The notes beneath the pieces are model-generated. The model made no database searches, was not told the origin of the DNA, and saw only the letters and a list, made by a program, of their open reading frames with translations. From NCBI RefSeq assembly GCF_963855985.1, contig NC_087092.1, forward strand, positions 1,612,001 to 1,676,000: a stretch of 64,000 nt of DNA, read 5' to 3'. Within the stretch, counting starts at the first letter, position 1, and each line of letters begins with the position of its first letter. Origin of the DNA: Ostrinia nubilalis (taxonomy: Eukaryota; Arthropoda; Insecta; Lepidoptera; Crambidae). Made by a program: the position numbers and the translations under genes. Shown here one piece after another: positions 48,601 through 58,500 of the stretch.

Positions 48601-49106
48601 AAAGCGAGACTCTGCATTGGGATCTTCATTTTTATCTGGGTGCCTAAAACATTGAGGAAATAATAATGTCATCAGCATATTAGCAGTTTAGTTGTTTAGC
48701 AGTTTAATATAAATTTATTAAAAAAATACAATATGTGTATTTTTTTTATCCACAATGAGGAAGCTCTTGACCTGTATTAAACTTTTCTATTCTATTTATT
48801 TTAATAAACAGTATGAAACTTGTGGGATTTGAGTGACAAACTAACTTCTGTCTTAGAAAACTGTACACAACAGTACAGAAAATATTACTAGGCACAAGGA
48901 TCTCAAAATCTTATGAACAAAACATACCACTCTTTAGCTAGCTGCCTGTAGGCTTTGCGTATTTCGAACAGGGTGGCCCTGCGGTGTATACCAAGAATCT
49001 TGTACGGGTCACCTATTTTTTGCGCGAGAACCAGTGGGCACAGTGCGATGGCCACCAGGACCCACACCCATCGCCCTTTCCATCCTTTCTTGCCGTACCA
49101 TAACAT
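21696..49106 (-). CDS. DNAJC16: DNAJC16, membrane J-domain/thioredoxin-like protein
   Basis: Fifteen minus-strand exons: 48928-49106, 48467-48643, 48054-48143, 47267-47547, 46062-46242, 45358-45559, 43638-43833, 37728-37875, 37154-37268, 33630-33802, 33032-33169, 32696-32797, 31316-31517, 23649-23781, 21696-21796. They total 2418 bp (805 residues) with every phase matching; human DNAJC16 is of similar length. A signal peptide ([15 protein letters not shown]) precedes the J domain with HPD at residues 61-63. Exon 4 encodes a thioredoxin-like fold with WCFEC (Cys173, Cys176). A transmembrane helix lies near 557-580, followed by a charged tail. The family is an ER-linked regulator of autophagosome size. 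I chose the ATG at 49106 because an in-frame TAA lies upstream. Exons 4, 7 and 13 use the most upstream donor of tandemly amplified exon-donor units; read-through isoforms are possible. Introns are packed with transposons and several exons are strikingly GC-rich. Confidence 0.92.
21888..22188 (-). mobile_element. RTE-type LINE 3' end in DNAJC16 intron 14
   Basis: The minus strand encodes the best preserved RTE tail of the window, with [20 protein letters not shown] and VQQWTSYG words, ending in a trinucleotide tail (CATCATCATCATCAT on the plus strand at 21887-21901). It is 5'-truncated and frameshifted. Confidence 0.82.
22374..23021 (-). mobile_element. hAT element with transposase C-terminal remnant
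   Basis: The 648-bp element is flanked by a perfect 8-bp duplication ATCTAAGT (22366-22373, 23022-23029). Ends are CAGGGGTGTCCAAACTAG and, inverted, CAGGGCTGTCCAAACCGT. The minus strand holds a hAT dimerisation-domain remnant: [20 protein letters not shown], then after a frameshift [20 protein letters not shown]. It is an internally deleted, inactive copy in DNAJC16 intron 14. Confidence 0.88.
23947..24135. mobile_element. Palindromic MITE (family A, copy 2)
   Basis: It has the same termini (AATGAGGGTTTTCGCG) and core (TGTCAATGTCATGTC) as 1741-1921. Its left arm is diverged while the right arm remains nearly identical to copy 1. Located in DNAJC16 intron 13. Confidence 0.85.
24291..27802 (-). 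mobile_element. Retroposon-like insert with 22-bp target duplication
   Basis: A 3.5-kb insert interrupts the Transib-like arm. The 22-bp sequence beginning TAGAGCTC is present intact on both sides (24269-24290 and 27803-27824). A duplication of this length is typical of target-primed retrotransposition. The left end is a run of ACGAT repeats, which on the minus strand is a terminal ATCGT tail. The right end, the presumed 5' end, is GC-rich, unlike the T-rich interior. The minus strand has open stretches (for example 26444-26728) without a recognised RT or EN domain. Possibly a decayed LINE or a non-autonomous derivative. Confidence 0.62.
24515..25260. repeat. Degenerate ~130-290-bp tandem repeats in the insert
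   Basis: A block containing GATGAGATGGGCGGTCTGG recurs near 24531, 24722, 25015 and 25152, with a partial copy near 24900. Each is followed by GGTGAGATGGCTTGGTTCTT-like, TGTACTGCTGCTAGACTAG-like and CTTCATTGTTCTCC-like blocks. The array lies at the presumed 3' end of the retroposon-like insert. Confidence 0.75.
29313..31421 (-). repeat. 111-bp x19 tandem array spanning DNAJC16 exon 13 donor
   Basis: Nineteen units start GGTACC (plus strand) every 111 bp from 29313 to 31311. On the minus strand each unit holds the last 90 or so bases of exon 13 ([20 protein letters not shown]...), the donor AAG|GTACCT and about 20 bp of intron. The interior units look identical by eye. Because 111 is a multiple of three and the intron piece has no stop, the coding frame runs through all units and ends at a TGA near 29297-29299. 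The outermost unit is followed by GTACCTTCC, the presumed original intron. At the other junction exon and unit share GTCAACGC. Confidence 0.93.
32085..32274. mobile_element. GGCCCAGAACAGAC MITE, copy 1
   Basis: The right end, inverted, reads GGCCCAGAACAGACGGTGAA and continues into CGCAACTGCAACG. The left arm retains GCAACTGCAACGAAACTGCA but has lost the outer terminus. It matches the intact copy at 45057-45262. Located in DNAJC16 intron 12. Confidence 0.75.
34027..36915. mobile_element. PIF/Harbinger-like element remnant in DNAJC16 intron 9
   Basis: The inverted ends share ACGGCCGAATACTGAAACGC. Between 34440 and 34720 the plus strand shows a decayed HARBI1-type transposase: [15 protein letters not shown], then in another frame [15 protein letters not shown] and [20 protein letters not shown]. 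Stops and frameshifts make it inactive. The target duplication is unclear. A long-hairpin mariner derivative (34928-36604) is inserted in its interior. Confidence 0.75.
34928..36604. mobile_element. Long-hairpin Tc1/mariner-like element
   Basis: Ends CAGGGTGTTTGGCGCATCGT are inverted and flanked by TA (34926-34927, 36605-36606). Two arms of about 750 bp are near-perfect inverted copies (34928-35690 and 35815-36604). The centre encodes a transposase fragment on the plus strand: [20 protein letters not shown], typical of insect Tc1/mariner relatives, and further [15 protein letters not shown] in another frame. Transcribed, it would fold into a very long double-stranded RNA. Confidence 0.85.
37486..37705. 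mobile_element. Foldback MITE in DNAJC16 intron 8
   Basis: Arms of about 95 bp start CAGAGTAAATACAAATGAGT and include CGCGCCAATACGTATGCGGC, then meet around a 30-bp centre. Flanks CTTTTGT and CTTCTGT may be a diverged target duplication. It ends only about 20 bp from exon 8. Confidence 0.85.
37938..38040. repeat. Duplicated segment, pair with 42284-42400
   Basis: Both segments share TAGTAGTGTGACT, ATGTACCGAAG/ATGGACCGAAG, a run of AACACCT-like bases and GTGTAATAACRAAGG. They flank about 4.2 kb of DNAJC16 intron 7 in direct orientation. Confidence 0.65.
38098..38245 (+). mobile_element. RTE-type LINE tail fragment in DNAJC16 intron 7
   Basis: The plus strand encodes [20 protein letters not shown], then [11 protein letters not shown] and a broken remainder, the C-terminus of an RTE-type ORF. 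It ends near GAAACAAACAAACA. Confidence 0.8.
38590..42060. mobile_element. 3.5-kb element with long TIRs in DNAJC16 intron 7
   Basis: Inverted ends share CGTCAGACAGATAATTAGAA and, further inward, TTAAGAGCCATTT followed by GCGAATTT. The left end holds a hairpin (TTGAAATGTCGCGTGACGTC and its complement, 38695-38768). A short relative without the long interior lies at 46278-46580. The interior includes a possible Helitron-like segment (39772-41024). No transposase was recognised, so the superfamily is open. Confidence 0.6.
39772..41024 (+). mobile_element. Helitron-like dispersed element
   Basis: It starts TCTACTAATAAAAGAGGAAAG, contains GTTTGTTTGTTTGTTTGG, and ends GCGGGCAAAAAGCTAG before T, similar in layout to 13400-13582. 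Open frames at 40443-40839 have no known domain. Immediately downstream (41040-41460) lies another repeat with GTTCAGTAGTTTTTGCGTGA and AACTTTCGTATTTATAATAT, a widespread lepidopteran repeat end. Confidence 0.45.
42066..42283. mobile_element. Palindromic MITE (family B, copy 1)
   Basis: Inverted arms run from CTAAAGCCTGGTCCGTGAGC through CACGTAGAATTTT, CCAATGACCCCAAGCT and CCCATCCTT to the centre. The right arm mirrors these. A second copy lies at 43872-44350, interrupted by a hAT element. Confidence 0.82.
42826..43740 (-). repeat. 135-bp x7 tandem array spanning DNAJC16 exon 7 donor
   Basis: Units start at 42826, 42961, 43096, 43231, 43366, 43501 and 43636. On the minus strand each holds the last 103 bases of exon 7 ([20 protein letters not shown]...), the donor CAG|GTCAGT and 32 bp of intron. 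The donor of the most downstream unit reads GTCAGA instead. The unit is a multiple of three and open, adding 45 residues per copy if not spliced. One G/T variant in the intron piece is mixed among units (G,G,T,T,G,T from low to high coordinate), so the units are not all identical. Confidence 0.93.
43872..44350. mobile_element. Palindromic MITE (family B, copy 2), interrupted
   Basis: The left tip (TAAAGCCTAGTCTGGTCCGGGA) and the rest (AGCACGTAGAATTTTGTCCA onward) are separated by the hAT element at 43896-44218. The distal arm is truncated near GACAGCAATATAATTACGAC. Located in DNAJC16 intron 6. Confidence 0.75.
43896..44218. mobile_element. Short hAT-like element inside MITE B
   Basis: It is 323 bp with ends TAGGGTTGCCAGG and CCTGGCAACCCTA, flanked by a perfect 8-bp duplication GTCCGGGA (43888-43895, 44219-44226). 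Subterminal GCCGGAC motifs repeat at both ends. No coding capacity. Confidence 0.9.
44364..44657. mobile_element. hAT-type MITE
   Basis: Ends are CAGCGTTTTTCAACC and, inverted, CAGTGTTTTTCATCC. Flanks TCTTATAT and TCTTATAC form an 8-bp duplication with one change. Internal CGCGACCC motifs recur, and no ORF is present. Confidence 0.85.
44690..45056. repeat. DNAJC16 intron 6, faint inverted-repeat remnant
   Basis: ACCGATTTTTAGTTGGCCGAT near 44780 and a diverged inverted counterpart near 44900-44930 suggest an old MITE. Nothing else is recognisable. Confidence 0.35.
45057..45262. mobile_element. Tourist-like MITE (PIF/Harbinger type), copy 2
   Basis: A 206-bp element with ends GGCCCAAAACAGACGGTGGA and, inverted, GGCCCAGAACAGACAGTGAA, flanked by TTA (45054-45056, 45263-45265). 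A three-base TTA duplication fits PIF/Harbinger. It is a full-length relative of 32085-32274. Confidence 0.85.
45922..46039. mobile_element. Small Tourist-like MITE
   Basis: Inverted ends GGCTGAGTTGCACCAACC and GGCTGGGTTGCACCATCT are flanked by TTA on both sides. The inner arms contain TAACCGTGACTTTAACG/TAAAGTAAGATGG-type bases. Located in DNAJC16 intron 5, about 23 bp from exon 5's donor. A related segment lies near 21068-21155. Confidence 0.8.
46278..46580. mobile_element. Short relative of the 38.6-42.1 kb element
   Basis: It carries the same inverted ends (CCGTCAGACAGATAATTAGA) and the same internal hairpin (GTTGAAATGTCGCGTGACGT ... GCGCCATTTCAACTCG), but only about 300 bp in total. It appears to be a deletion derivative. 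Located in DNAJC16 intron 4. Confidence 0.8.
46749..47233 (-). repeat. Three extra copies of the DNAJC16 exon 4 3' end
   Basis: Downstream of exon 4 (47267-47547) its last half and donor are repeated: about 47080-47233, 46895-47046 and a truncated copy 46749-46866. Donor-to-donor spacing is 187 and 185 bp. The first two keep an open frame and a GTGAGT donor; the third ends before the donor. The middle copy has drifted (for example [11 protein letters not shown] versus [11 protein letters not shown] in the parent). There is no acceptor in the right phase, so they look like intronic pseudo-exons. Confidence 0.9.
47627..47695 (-). repeat. Partial duplicate of exon 4 5' end with acceptor
   Basis: Upstream of exon 4, the minus strand repeats the acceptor TTCTTCAG and the first 60 or so bases of the exon ([19 protein letters not shown] versus [19 protein letters not shown] in exon 4). 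It breaks off before the CxxC motif. It is a decoy acceptor about 80-150 bp from the real one. Confidence 0.85.
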
Positions 49107-52100
49107 ATTATCCACTTAAAATCGAGTTCCACCCTTCCAAACGACACTTCGCACTATTCATAGAATTAATTTCATAGCGACACCAAAACAGACGCAGGGC
49201 ACATGACTGACTGCAAATTAACACAAAATACTAGAAAATGTTATCAGTCATGGATCTTAAAATAGAATAGCTGAAAATTTAAGAATCCTGAAAATTTCAC
49301 GAAAATTACAAAACGTCAAACGAGCCGAGCAACCATAGTTGAATCAATATGTTTTTTAATTTGTTCTCCACTGCGCAACATGTAATGAAATAATCATTCA
49401 TACATCTTCAGATTAAATTCTATCCAATCTCTCTTTCACTCTTAACTTGTAATCCCATAGTGTATCTCACTCTAATAATAAAGTGTAGCCAGCTTGGTGA
49501 AGGACATCACTTATTTTGGTTTGACGATCATCAAAATATTACTTAGAATGCATTAAAACTATCACTTTTTATTTGTATCAACATTCATTCTGCAGTCTTC
49601 AATTTTTTTTATGATTATTGGGTGAAAAGGAAACGTTTATCTCGGACGGAGTTTTTTTTTTGACGTTGACACTGACAAACATCAGAAGACAGCTGGAGCT
49701 ATTTGACAAAATCGTAATCAAATCAAACAGAAATTCATTCGTTGTGAAATACAGACGTGTATCGTGTAATCGTGAAAGATAAAACATTTAATTAATTTTT
49801 CAATTCATATAGTTTTCAAAGAAAATACAACTCATGTAAGTTTTTCGAACAATGTCAGTAATTAAGGTTATAATGTAGGGTGGCTAAGTTTTCAGATTGA
49901 GATCCAGGACACTACAAATTTTATTTTATTTATAAATTAATTGGCTTATACACGACTGAAATAACTTTGATGTCTCAATGTGGATATTTTCAAGGTTTAG
50001 CACTTATCCAGAGTTTCAAATGATACTTAGAAACACCCATTAGCCTATTGCATCATCAAAATGAAAATAAAGTTTCATTAACAAAGTTAGATTAAAGGCA
50101 TTAAAGCATTAAATTACGATGTTTTTTTTTAATTTTTAGACTAAAACCCGCATGATGATCAAACAAAATACCTACGTGAATTCTTGAAATCCAATCACAC
50201 TTCTATGTGTTATGCTTGTCTCTTGATGTTTCTTATTTAGTTTTATTAATAAAATTTCTAACTAACTTTACATACTGTGGTTGTCTTTTGGAGATAATAT
50301 TATTGTGATCTAATTATGTTTTTCAAAGTGATTAGGTGTTCATTAGTAGAATACATTTACTAAGAGACAGTATGCTGTGTTATCTGTGCTAGCTAATGTT
50401 AATCATCAAGGTTAATGCTTTTTGTTCTTCTTAAATTAGTCGATGCTTCCTTTAATTAAATTTAGGTACTTAGCGATATTTTTATTTAATTCTTGTTTAT
50501 TTGTAAAGTTTATTTTGATCTTATACATATTTATATTAAATGTTTTATAAAATTTATGGGGTAGAATTATTGTGCCAGTAAAACTTTTATTTAATAATAA
50601 TATTTAAGTCCTACAATCGTCTGCCCTTAAGACTAAGTGACTGTCGAAGTAAATTCATAAAGTTTAAAATAAAACAGGATAAAAATAAATGTTATTATTA
50701 AGGGTCATCGTCCGTTCTAATTGCTTTAACCGGTTATTCCAACAAATTAGTAACATTTACTAAATTGGTATCATGTTTTGATACTTAGCATGACAGTTTT
50801 TGGCAAAAAAGCACTACATTACTTTTTTGTTTTTTATGTACTTTATTAGGGATTTTTGAGACATTTCGACCGAAATCGCTAAAATGTATTCAATTTGAAT
50901 CTTTACGTTTTAGCAAATTCTTATACATTTGAGAATAAATGATTAGAACTGCCTTTATTGTTACTCAAATGAATTGCTCCGAAAAATACTTGAGATAACT
51001 TTAATTTAAAAGTAAAATTTTAGAACCGGCTCGTTTAAAGATAAGTTTCTTGGTATATCCGACAAGGTAATAATATTAAACGAACTGTGACGCACAGTAA
51101 TGTCGGTAATTGCGGTGGGTGTGTAAGTGACGCTTTGGAGCCAATTGGAACCACTTACTCTAATAGATCACAGGAAAGTGATTGTTTCTGATTGTAGATA
51201 CGCAACTGAAACTATGATTGAACCTTGTGTGAGGTCACTTGTTATTTCCTTTTTATTCCACCCTAAGCGAAATAATTTAATGAAAATAGCTAACTATAGT
51301 ATCTAACATTAGATTTCGACATTGATTGAATAAATTAGAATGAAAGGGAGGTGTGATAGTGTTGATCGGCCATGGCCGCACTTTACATTATGAAATTGTA
51401 AACTCACTTGGCGAAACAATATTTATTAATAAGGGGGATAGTGTATAAGTTACAAGTTAGTTACTTTTAAACGTATAATGCTGGACACTAACTGTATTTA
51501 TTTTGCTCTGTATTCGTTTACTAGATAGGATAGGCAAACAGATTATTATTATTTACGTCGATAGAGATTTGCATTGTTAAGCTTTAAGTAGGTACTTATG
51601 ATTCGCAGTTAAAGCATATTTTGCCTAGTGTAATGCCGATTCTTATTTAAATGAATATTGTTATATTGCAAGGTGGAAGTTTCTTAATATGTTTGACCTT
51701 CAGTAAACACCTTACTGTAGCTAGCTGTAGGTGTAGGTATGACGTGAATGAACTATTGTTTAATCCGTCACACGTGCACAACATTTATTTTGTCAGGCAG
51801 GCGTGTGCAACTGCGACAAGCGACACAACAAGTAAGTCGCGTTAAATAGTTTTATCAATTAATTTTAAAATGAAAAGTTATGAATGAAAGTTACCTAAAT
51901 AGATAGTGAGTAATTTTATTCTTTAATAAATATTTTTTATGTATTTAAATGCCGAAATTACACATTACGTTCATGTTCTTGTTTTCGATACCTACATTAC
52001 AACTACGCGCGCTCAAGAAAAGCTTACGCTCGAGAAACGCCAGTCGCTAGTGTGAATTTTGTGATATACTTGTAGTTTTCATTTCATTACTTATCTATTT

Positions 52101-52369
52101 CCGTGGCTGTTAGTTATTAGCTACCTAGTGATAATGGATTGATTAAAATTTTACGTTTTACAAACCTACTTTTCAATCAACGTATATCTATCAAATACAT
52201 AGGTAACCTATCAAATAAATATCTTTTATCAACCGATTTAAACTTATGATAGTGTTATAACGTTGATTAAATGAACCGCCGTTTTTACCGCCAATCTCGT
52301 AAAGTTTTCCGTATAATGATACCATCATTATTAATTAAATATTAATATCCTGACTCCAGAACAAACAAA
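49107..52369. other. Divergent intergenic region between DNAJC16 and SWEET
   Basis: This 3.3-kb region must contain both promoters. A possible untranslated first exon of the SWEET gene ends at an AACTCAT|GTAAGT donor near 49835, but this is only a guess. The rest is AT-rich with no supported gene; the open frame at 51651-51845 has no recognisable domain. Confidence 0.4.
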
Positions 52370-54063
52370 ATGGACGCCCTAGCGGATATCCTGCAGCCCC
52401 ACAAGGAGCTGATCGGCTCCATAGCAGCGATCGTGACCATCGGTCAGATGTTCTCTGGCAGCTTCATGTGCTGGGACATCTACAAGCAGGGGAGCACAAG
52501 AGGCGTTACTATCATGCCGTTCATCGGTGGTGTGGTCATGTAAGTATTTCATGCAAATTCCAGTTGGGCAAGAAAACACCTTTATTTATGACGTGTAACA
52601 AAATCATAACCCTCCTTTTGCTTTGCCGTAGTCGGGTAAAAAGAACGTTACTTCAATTTCAAATCAAATCAAAAATATTTTATTCAGTTTACCTGCATTA
52701 TGATGCTTACTCATCTTAAACTTCAACAGACTGTGTCATCAATCACAAAATCTGAGCTATTTGCGATAACTCCAAAGTATGATGAAATCCTTATACAATG
52801 TGCAGCAGAAGTATGATTAATCATGATGAAGCATTAGAACCTAGTAACGACTTGATTTTTTCTTTAGGAGCATCCTCAATTTGAAGTATGGGTACATCCT
52901 ACGTGACGACACAATGATCCTGGTTAACCTGGTTGGCCTGGCTCTCAATATCATCTACGTGATGATATACTTCCAGTACACTTCGGAGAAAGTTAAAGTA
53001 TGGGCGCAGATGGGCCTGGCGGGTGCATTATCTGCTGCATTGATTGGATACGCACAGATGGAAGATCCGAAACTAGTGGAAAATAGATTCGGGTTGATTA
53101 TTACGGCGCTGATGTTTTATTTGATAGCTTCGCCCCTATTTAACTTGGTAAGTCTTCACATTCCTTTTTGTTATTTGACAAAAACAGAATAAGAGTATCT
53201 GTAAAATTTATTATCGTCCTTCAGGAAATACCACGTTAATAACTTCATGTTGTTTAGTAACGTTTTTTGAATCATTAATATTATCCTTAAAAGGTTGGAT
53301 ATTATATTGCAGTACGAATTCTAACGTTGTACGGTTGATTTTCAGAGTGAAATAATCAAGAATAAAAGTACGGAAGGCATGCCGTTCCCCATCATTCTTT
53401 CGGGTACTGTTGTCACCTTTATGTGGCTGCTCTATGGGATCACGCTGCGCAATTCATTTATTGTGGTGAGTACATCTTTAAAAAAGTTTAAGTTATTAAT
53501 CTGATAGTAAATAATAATTAAAATGCCTAATATTGTAATACTCAGACAAATTCCATTATCTTATCAAATATTATCACAGTATTGTTTCCTTTATTATTCA
53601 ATAACGATTATCGATTTTCAATTTCTGTTAAAACGAGGCATGGAATTTACGACTGGGTGAAACATAAAAAAATGTTATAAGATTTTTGACTCTAAACGTT
53701 TTTTCAAACTCTAAACGTGCTTCAAATTCTCGTAAGGTGGGATACACAACATAATTTTAAAATTATTTTTATATCTAGCCAGCTCTTTATGGACTGCATT
53801 CTTCATTGAAGCTTAATACGTGTCTTAATTTCATAAGACAACATGCGCCTAATAAATTAGACAATAAAATGATAACTGCCTCAATCCAGTATGATGGTAG
53901 CATTCCTAGACGAACTACATAATCCCAAACCTTTTTATGCCATTTTCAGATTCAAAACATCGTCGCGTTTGTCCTGTGTGCAGTGCAACTGTCGCTATTT
54001 GTGATCTACCCTTCAAAACCCAAAGAAAAGTCAAAGGCCAAAAAAGCAAAGAAAATTGACTAA
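52370..54063 (+). CDS. SWEET1: SWEET sugar transporter
   Basis: Four plus-strand exons, 52370-52539, 52868-53147, 53346-53465 and 53950-54063, total 684 bp (227 residues) with matching phases. The protein has the two MtN3/saliva repeats of three helices joined by a linker helix: IGSIAAIVTIGQMFSG opens the first repeat, and MPFPIILSGTVVTFMWLLYG opens the second. A lysine-rich cytosolic tail (KPKEKSKAKKAKK) ends it. SWEETs are facilitative sugar carriers of plasma or Golgi membranes; animals usually have one (slv in Drosophila). Length and repeat layout are normal, so the gene looks intact. Confidence 0.94.
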
Positions 54064-55515
54064 ATTGTAACTCGAATATTAACCACAATGATGCCTCACT
54101 AGTGTGTAGATAACGAACTACGAACTGTGAAAAACATACAGTAATCATGGTATTTATTTTTAAAAGAATAGTGTATTTTTGGCCATTGTACTAATCGATT
54201 CCGATATTTTATTGTATAAAGTAACAAATAGACGCTACAAATTAGCAGCTGGTATAATTGATTTTAGTATAAATTACAACAAAATTAAATAATAAACAAA
54301 CAGGGCAAGCTAAACAAATCCGTTTAGAAATGAAATGGGATCTCCTATTAAGACAATTCCATTTAGCATTTTATATTTTAATCTTTCTGATTATGTAAAA
54401 ATATTGTATAGGTATTGCATTCAACAAATTGTAATTAATTTTTAATTAAAACATTAAAAAGAACCTGATTAGTACCCATAACAGAAGGTACAGTATTTAA
54501 TTTTAGCCTTATCTGCTAGTTTATAGCTCATCCACATCAAGCGTTATGGTTGCGATTAGATAATATTTTTACGGATGGTTGACTGTTATGAAATGATAAT
54601 ATTTTATTGAGTCGAGATGTACGTAATGAATAGATTTAAGATTAAGTGCCCTGTTACCTATCAACGTAGTATTTTAATCGTTTTCATTTTTTGATATTTT
54701 ATAATGCCTAAACAAATTTTATTTCCGAATGCATTATTAGATACTTATAGTTTGTTTATTTATCTTATCATACGACATTCCAACTCAATAGTCATTATTG
54801 TAACTCGTGTTTAATCTAATGATCATTTGGTTTTTGTTAAAGCATTAACATTTTCATGCTATGAATTTCCTTTTTATTGTATTAATCAACAGTTTATTAT
54901 GATGATGTATTTATTTTAATCAACCCCTGAGATGCTGTTTGTGATAAGATGCAAACGTTGTGATGACATTTGTTAATGAGAATATTGTTAAGCTTACCGG
55001 TGAATAAATTTTTATAATGTTTTATTCTTAAGATTATTGTTGTTTCTTTTTTAAGTTTTTGTCTTTTGCGTAGATTTTTTGGCATGTTTCTAGGTAAATA
55101 TTATAACCCTATTAGTTAGTAGGTCATTGTCGCTCGTTTGGTTAAATAATTTTCAAAACTGTATGAGTTGTTCACTGATTTTTTTTATCATTATGCTGTT
55201 TATCGATAGAACGATATTCAATCTTCTTTCTGATCAGTGTCATTGTCGGAGGAGTGATAAGTCATAGGCAGACAGAAAATAAAAAGAAATAGCTTTCAGT
55301 CAGACAATGTCATTTAGAATTTTTCCAGAAATGACTTTAATAATTTAATATTTTAAAATCTTTATTTAATTTTTATCTATTACCTAAACTATAATAAGAA
55401 CAAATGTTGCGAAATTCTAAACCACAGTCTTACTTTGTTACTGTTTAGTTCTAAACACAAGTTTATTTAGGATATTTGGCTAAAATTCTTGTTCAACTTT
55501 AATTGGACTACAAAC
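54064..55515. other. SWEET 3' UTR and upstream region of the OGDH-like gene
   Basis: AT-rich sequence with several AATAAA-type signals (near 54290 and 55003). No gene is supported. The 3' UTR of SWEET and the promoter of the OGDH-like gene both fall here. Confidence 0.4.
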
Positions 55516-58500
55516 ATGATTTCCTTGGGAAGGTCGTATTTATTAAGATCTGCGAGAAACACTTGGCTATCATGTAATCCCATGGTACGTAAGAATTTAC
55601 TCTGAAAATCCTGTCAGTACTTTGATGTTTGGTCACCCTAGTCATCGCGGAATAACCAAAGAATAACTCGTTTAGAGGGAAGAATATTGTTGAAAATTAA
55701 TCTTTTAAATATTTCAGTACATTATGAGCCTTCAGGCATCTTCCAAAGCTGAATCTTTCCTCAGCGGCACTAATGCCAATTTTCTTGAAGCCCAATACTT
55801 GGACTGGGCGAAGGCTAAAGGAGCCATTGATAACGTAAGCGACACCCACTTAATTTTTGTATTTTTATATCTTAAAAATACTTAGTATTATTATTATACC
55901 TACAGGAAAATAGCAAATTCCCATGTAGAGGTCGTTTGTGAACTTTTGGACCTTACTTTACCTAACTAAACAGGTGTTATTTTGGGAGGTACCAGGGTTC
56001 AGTCACCTTGCATAGATTTAATATAAATTATACATAAAATTTTAAACGTGGTGTTACAGTCCTGGGACAATTTTTACGATAGCCTCAACGGGCCAGCGCT
56101 GAAAATAGAAGAGTTCGAAGATGAATTCAGTCCGAAGACTGTCAGTAAGTTAATAGCTTTATAGAAAACTTATCACTTCAAATTAATAAAGCTTAGTAAA
56201 TTACCTACTTACATTACAGAACCACGTCAAAAAGAGAATAAGGGTGAAGCCTCAAAAGAAACCATAACTCTTCACCTAGCAGTACAGAATCTTATTAGAA
56301 GTTACCAGGTCAGTATCTCGCTGTGTGTGACCCTCTTAAACCAACTTCCGAATGAAGTTTTTTGGCTTGTTTTGGAGAAAAAATATCTCTTTATTTATGC
56401 TATTAGGCGCGAGGTCACCTGCTTGCTAAAACCGATCCCCTGGGACTAGCCCTTGCGGCAAGGTTCATCAAGAAGCGAACCACGGACCAGACTAAAGGTG
56501 TGGATTGCACGATCGTCTCCAGGGAGCTTGGAACTATATTGTGTATGTAAATACTTGAATACGGAATACCTATACTATTTTCAGAGATATAAAGTTTCTA
56601 ATTGAAGCAAAATGTTGCAGGCGAAAAACACATGGACATGGTGTTCGAACTTCCTGATAGAACATTTATTGGAGGGAAGGAGAAATCTTTGACTCTTCGG
56701 TTAGTTAAAATTAATCCTTTCTTTACCGATGTCAGTTAATATCGTTCAACTTGCGGATGATGACACATGAGTAACTTTACTCATGACGTGCTCTTGAGTC
56801 GAAATTTGAGCAATTCAATGTTTTTTCCAATTTCAGAGATATCATCCACAGACTTGAGACAAGTTACTGTGGTCCAATCGGGGTGGAGTACATGCACCTC
56901 TATGATTTAGACTGCATCCAGTACATCCGAGAGCGCATGGAGATGCCGGGGGCTTTTTACCGCAGTGTCGAAGAAAAACGGCTCATTATGAGGCGTCTCA
57001 CCAAAGCGGTCTTGTTAGTTTTCACCATTTTGAAATTTGATAACGATTTTTTACCAATTATCCTACCAATACCTTCCTTCTTCTTTATATTAGCCTAGAA
57101 AAGTACTTCGCGACCAAGTGGCCAGCGGAGAAGCGTTTTGGGCTCGAGGGTGGCGAGAGCATGATTGTGCTCCTGGAGGAGATCGTGGACTCCGGCACCA
57201 AGCTCGGCGTGCAGTCCATCGTCATGGCGATGCAGCATAGAGGTAATGACAAAGGAGATAGGTACGTAAACATAATTAACAGTATTGTTATTGTCAGCGT
57301 ACAATACTTTTATTTTTGTCAGGTCGACTAAACATGCTTGTGAACGTTTGCCGTAAGCAGCTGACGGATATCTTCGCACAGTTCAAACCTATGGAGCCCA
57401 AAGAGCCGGCTAGTATTATCTTTTCTTTCAGTAAACACAGCAACCATTATTTAACTCTTGTATTTTTTTTATGCAGCACATAACTGGTATTTGGTGTACG
57501 ATAACTGAATTTAAAAAATACTTTATCCATATTCAAAGAATCACATTTATGGTACAGGGTTCCGGAGACATCAAGTATCACTTGGGGACCTACATCCATC
57601 GGTTCATCAGACGCACGAACAAGTATATCAAGGTCTCGATGAGCGCGAACCCCTCGCATCTGGAGGTGGTCTCGCCTGTTGTCGTCGGGAAGGCTAAAGC
57701 AGAGCAGTTTTGGAAGGGAGACAGCAATGGTGATAAGGTGCAAAGTTTTACCTTTCTACAGACTTACTTACATAACTATTGTAGGTATTTCTCTCTCAGT
57801 ACACAATTATTATCATCGTGAGACATGTCGTCACACTCGTAGATCGCATTTATTGTAAATGTGTCTAGTCATGCTTTATAGCGATTCGAAGATTGCTAAC
57901 ATCGCAAAGTAGGTGAGTAGGTATTTAGGTTTGCTTAATTATATGACTTGCACAAAGTAGATTTTTTTAGGCATTAAGTAGGTACTTACTCTATGTCTAA
58001 ATTGGTGTTTATTAAAGATTTATGCCTTGGATGCTGATTTAGGTGATGGCAATAATAATGCACGGCGACGCGGCGTTCTCTGGCCAAGGCGTGGTCTTCG
58101 AGACGATGCACCTCAGCAACCTGCCGGACTTCGACACGCACGGCTCTATCCACATCGTATGCAACAACCAAATCGGGTACACCACGGACCCTCGTTTCGC
58201 GAGAAGCTCGCCATATTGCTCAGGTCTTAATAATTGTATTTTATCAGTAGTTGAGCGTTGTAGACTGTAGGGTGTAACACAAGGCTTTGGATTTTTGCTC
58301 ATAATGAATTAAAGATGACACTGTATAATATCGGATTCAGCTTCAATTTAATGACAAAATTCACTCATCAGGATTCTCGATTAAAGGGTCCGGGTATTAA
58401 ATTCCTATTTCCAACGTGTTAGTAAAATCTTGCACCTCAATTCATGCTATTCAAAGCGCCCTGCTTTCATTTATTTGCTTCTACCGTCAATCAGACGTGG

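Noticed and set aside
49113..49115. Upstream start of DNAJC16 (MDNMLWY...)
   Set aside because: The codon there is GTG, not ATG. The first ATG in frame is at 49106 and a TAA lies upstream.
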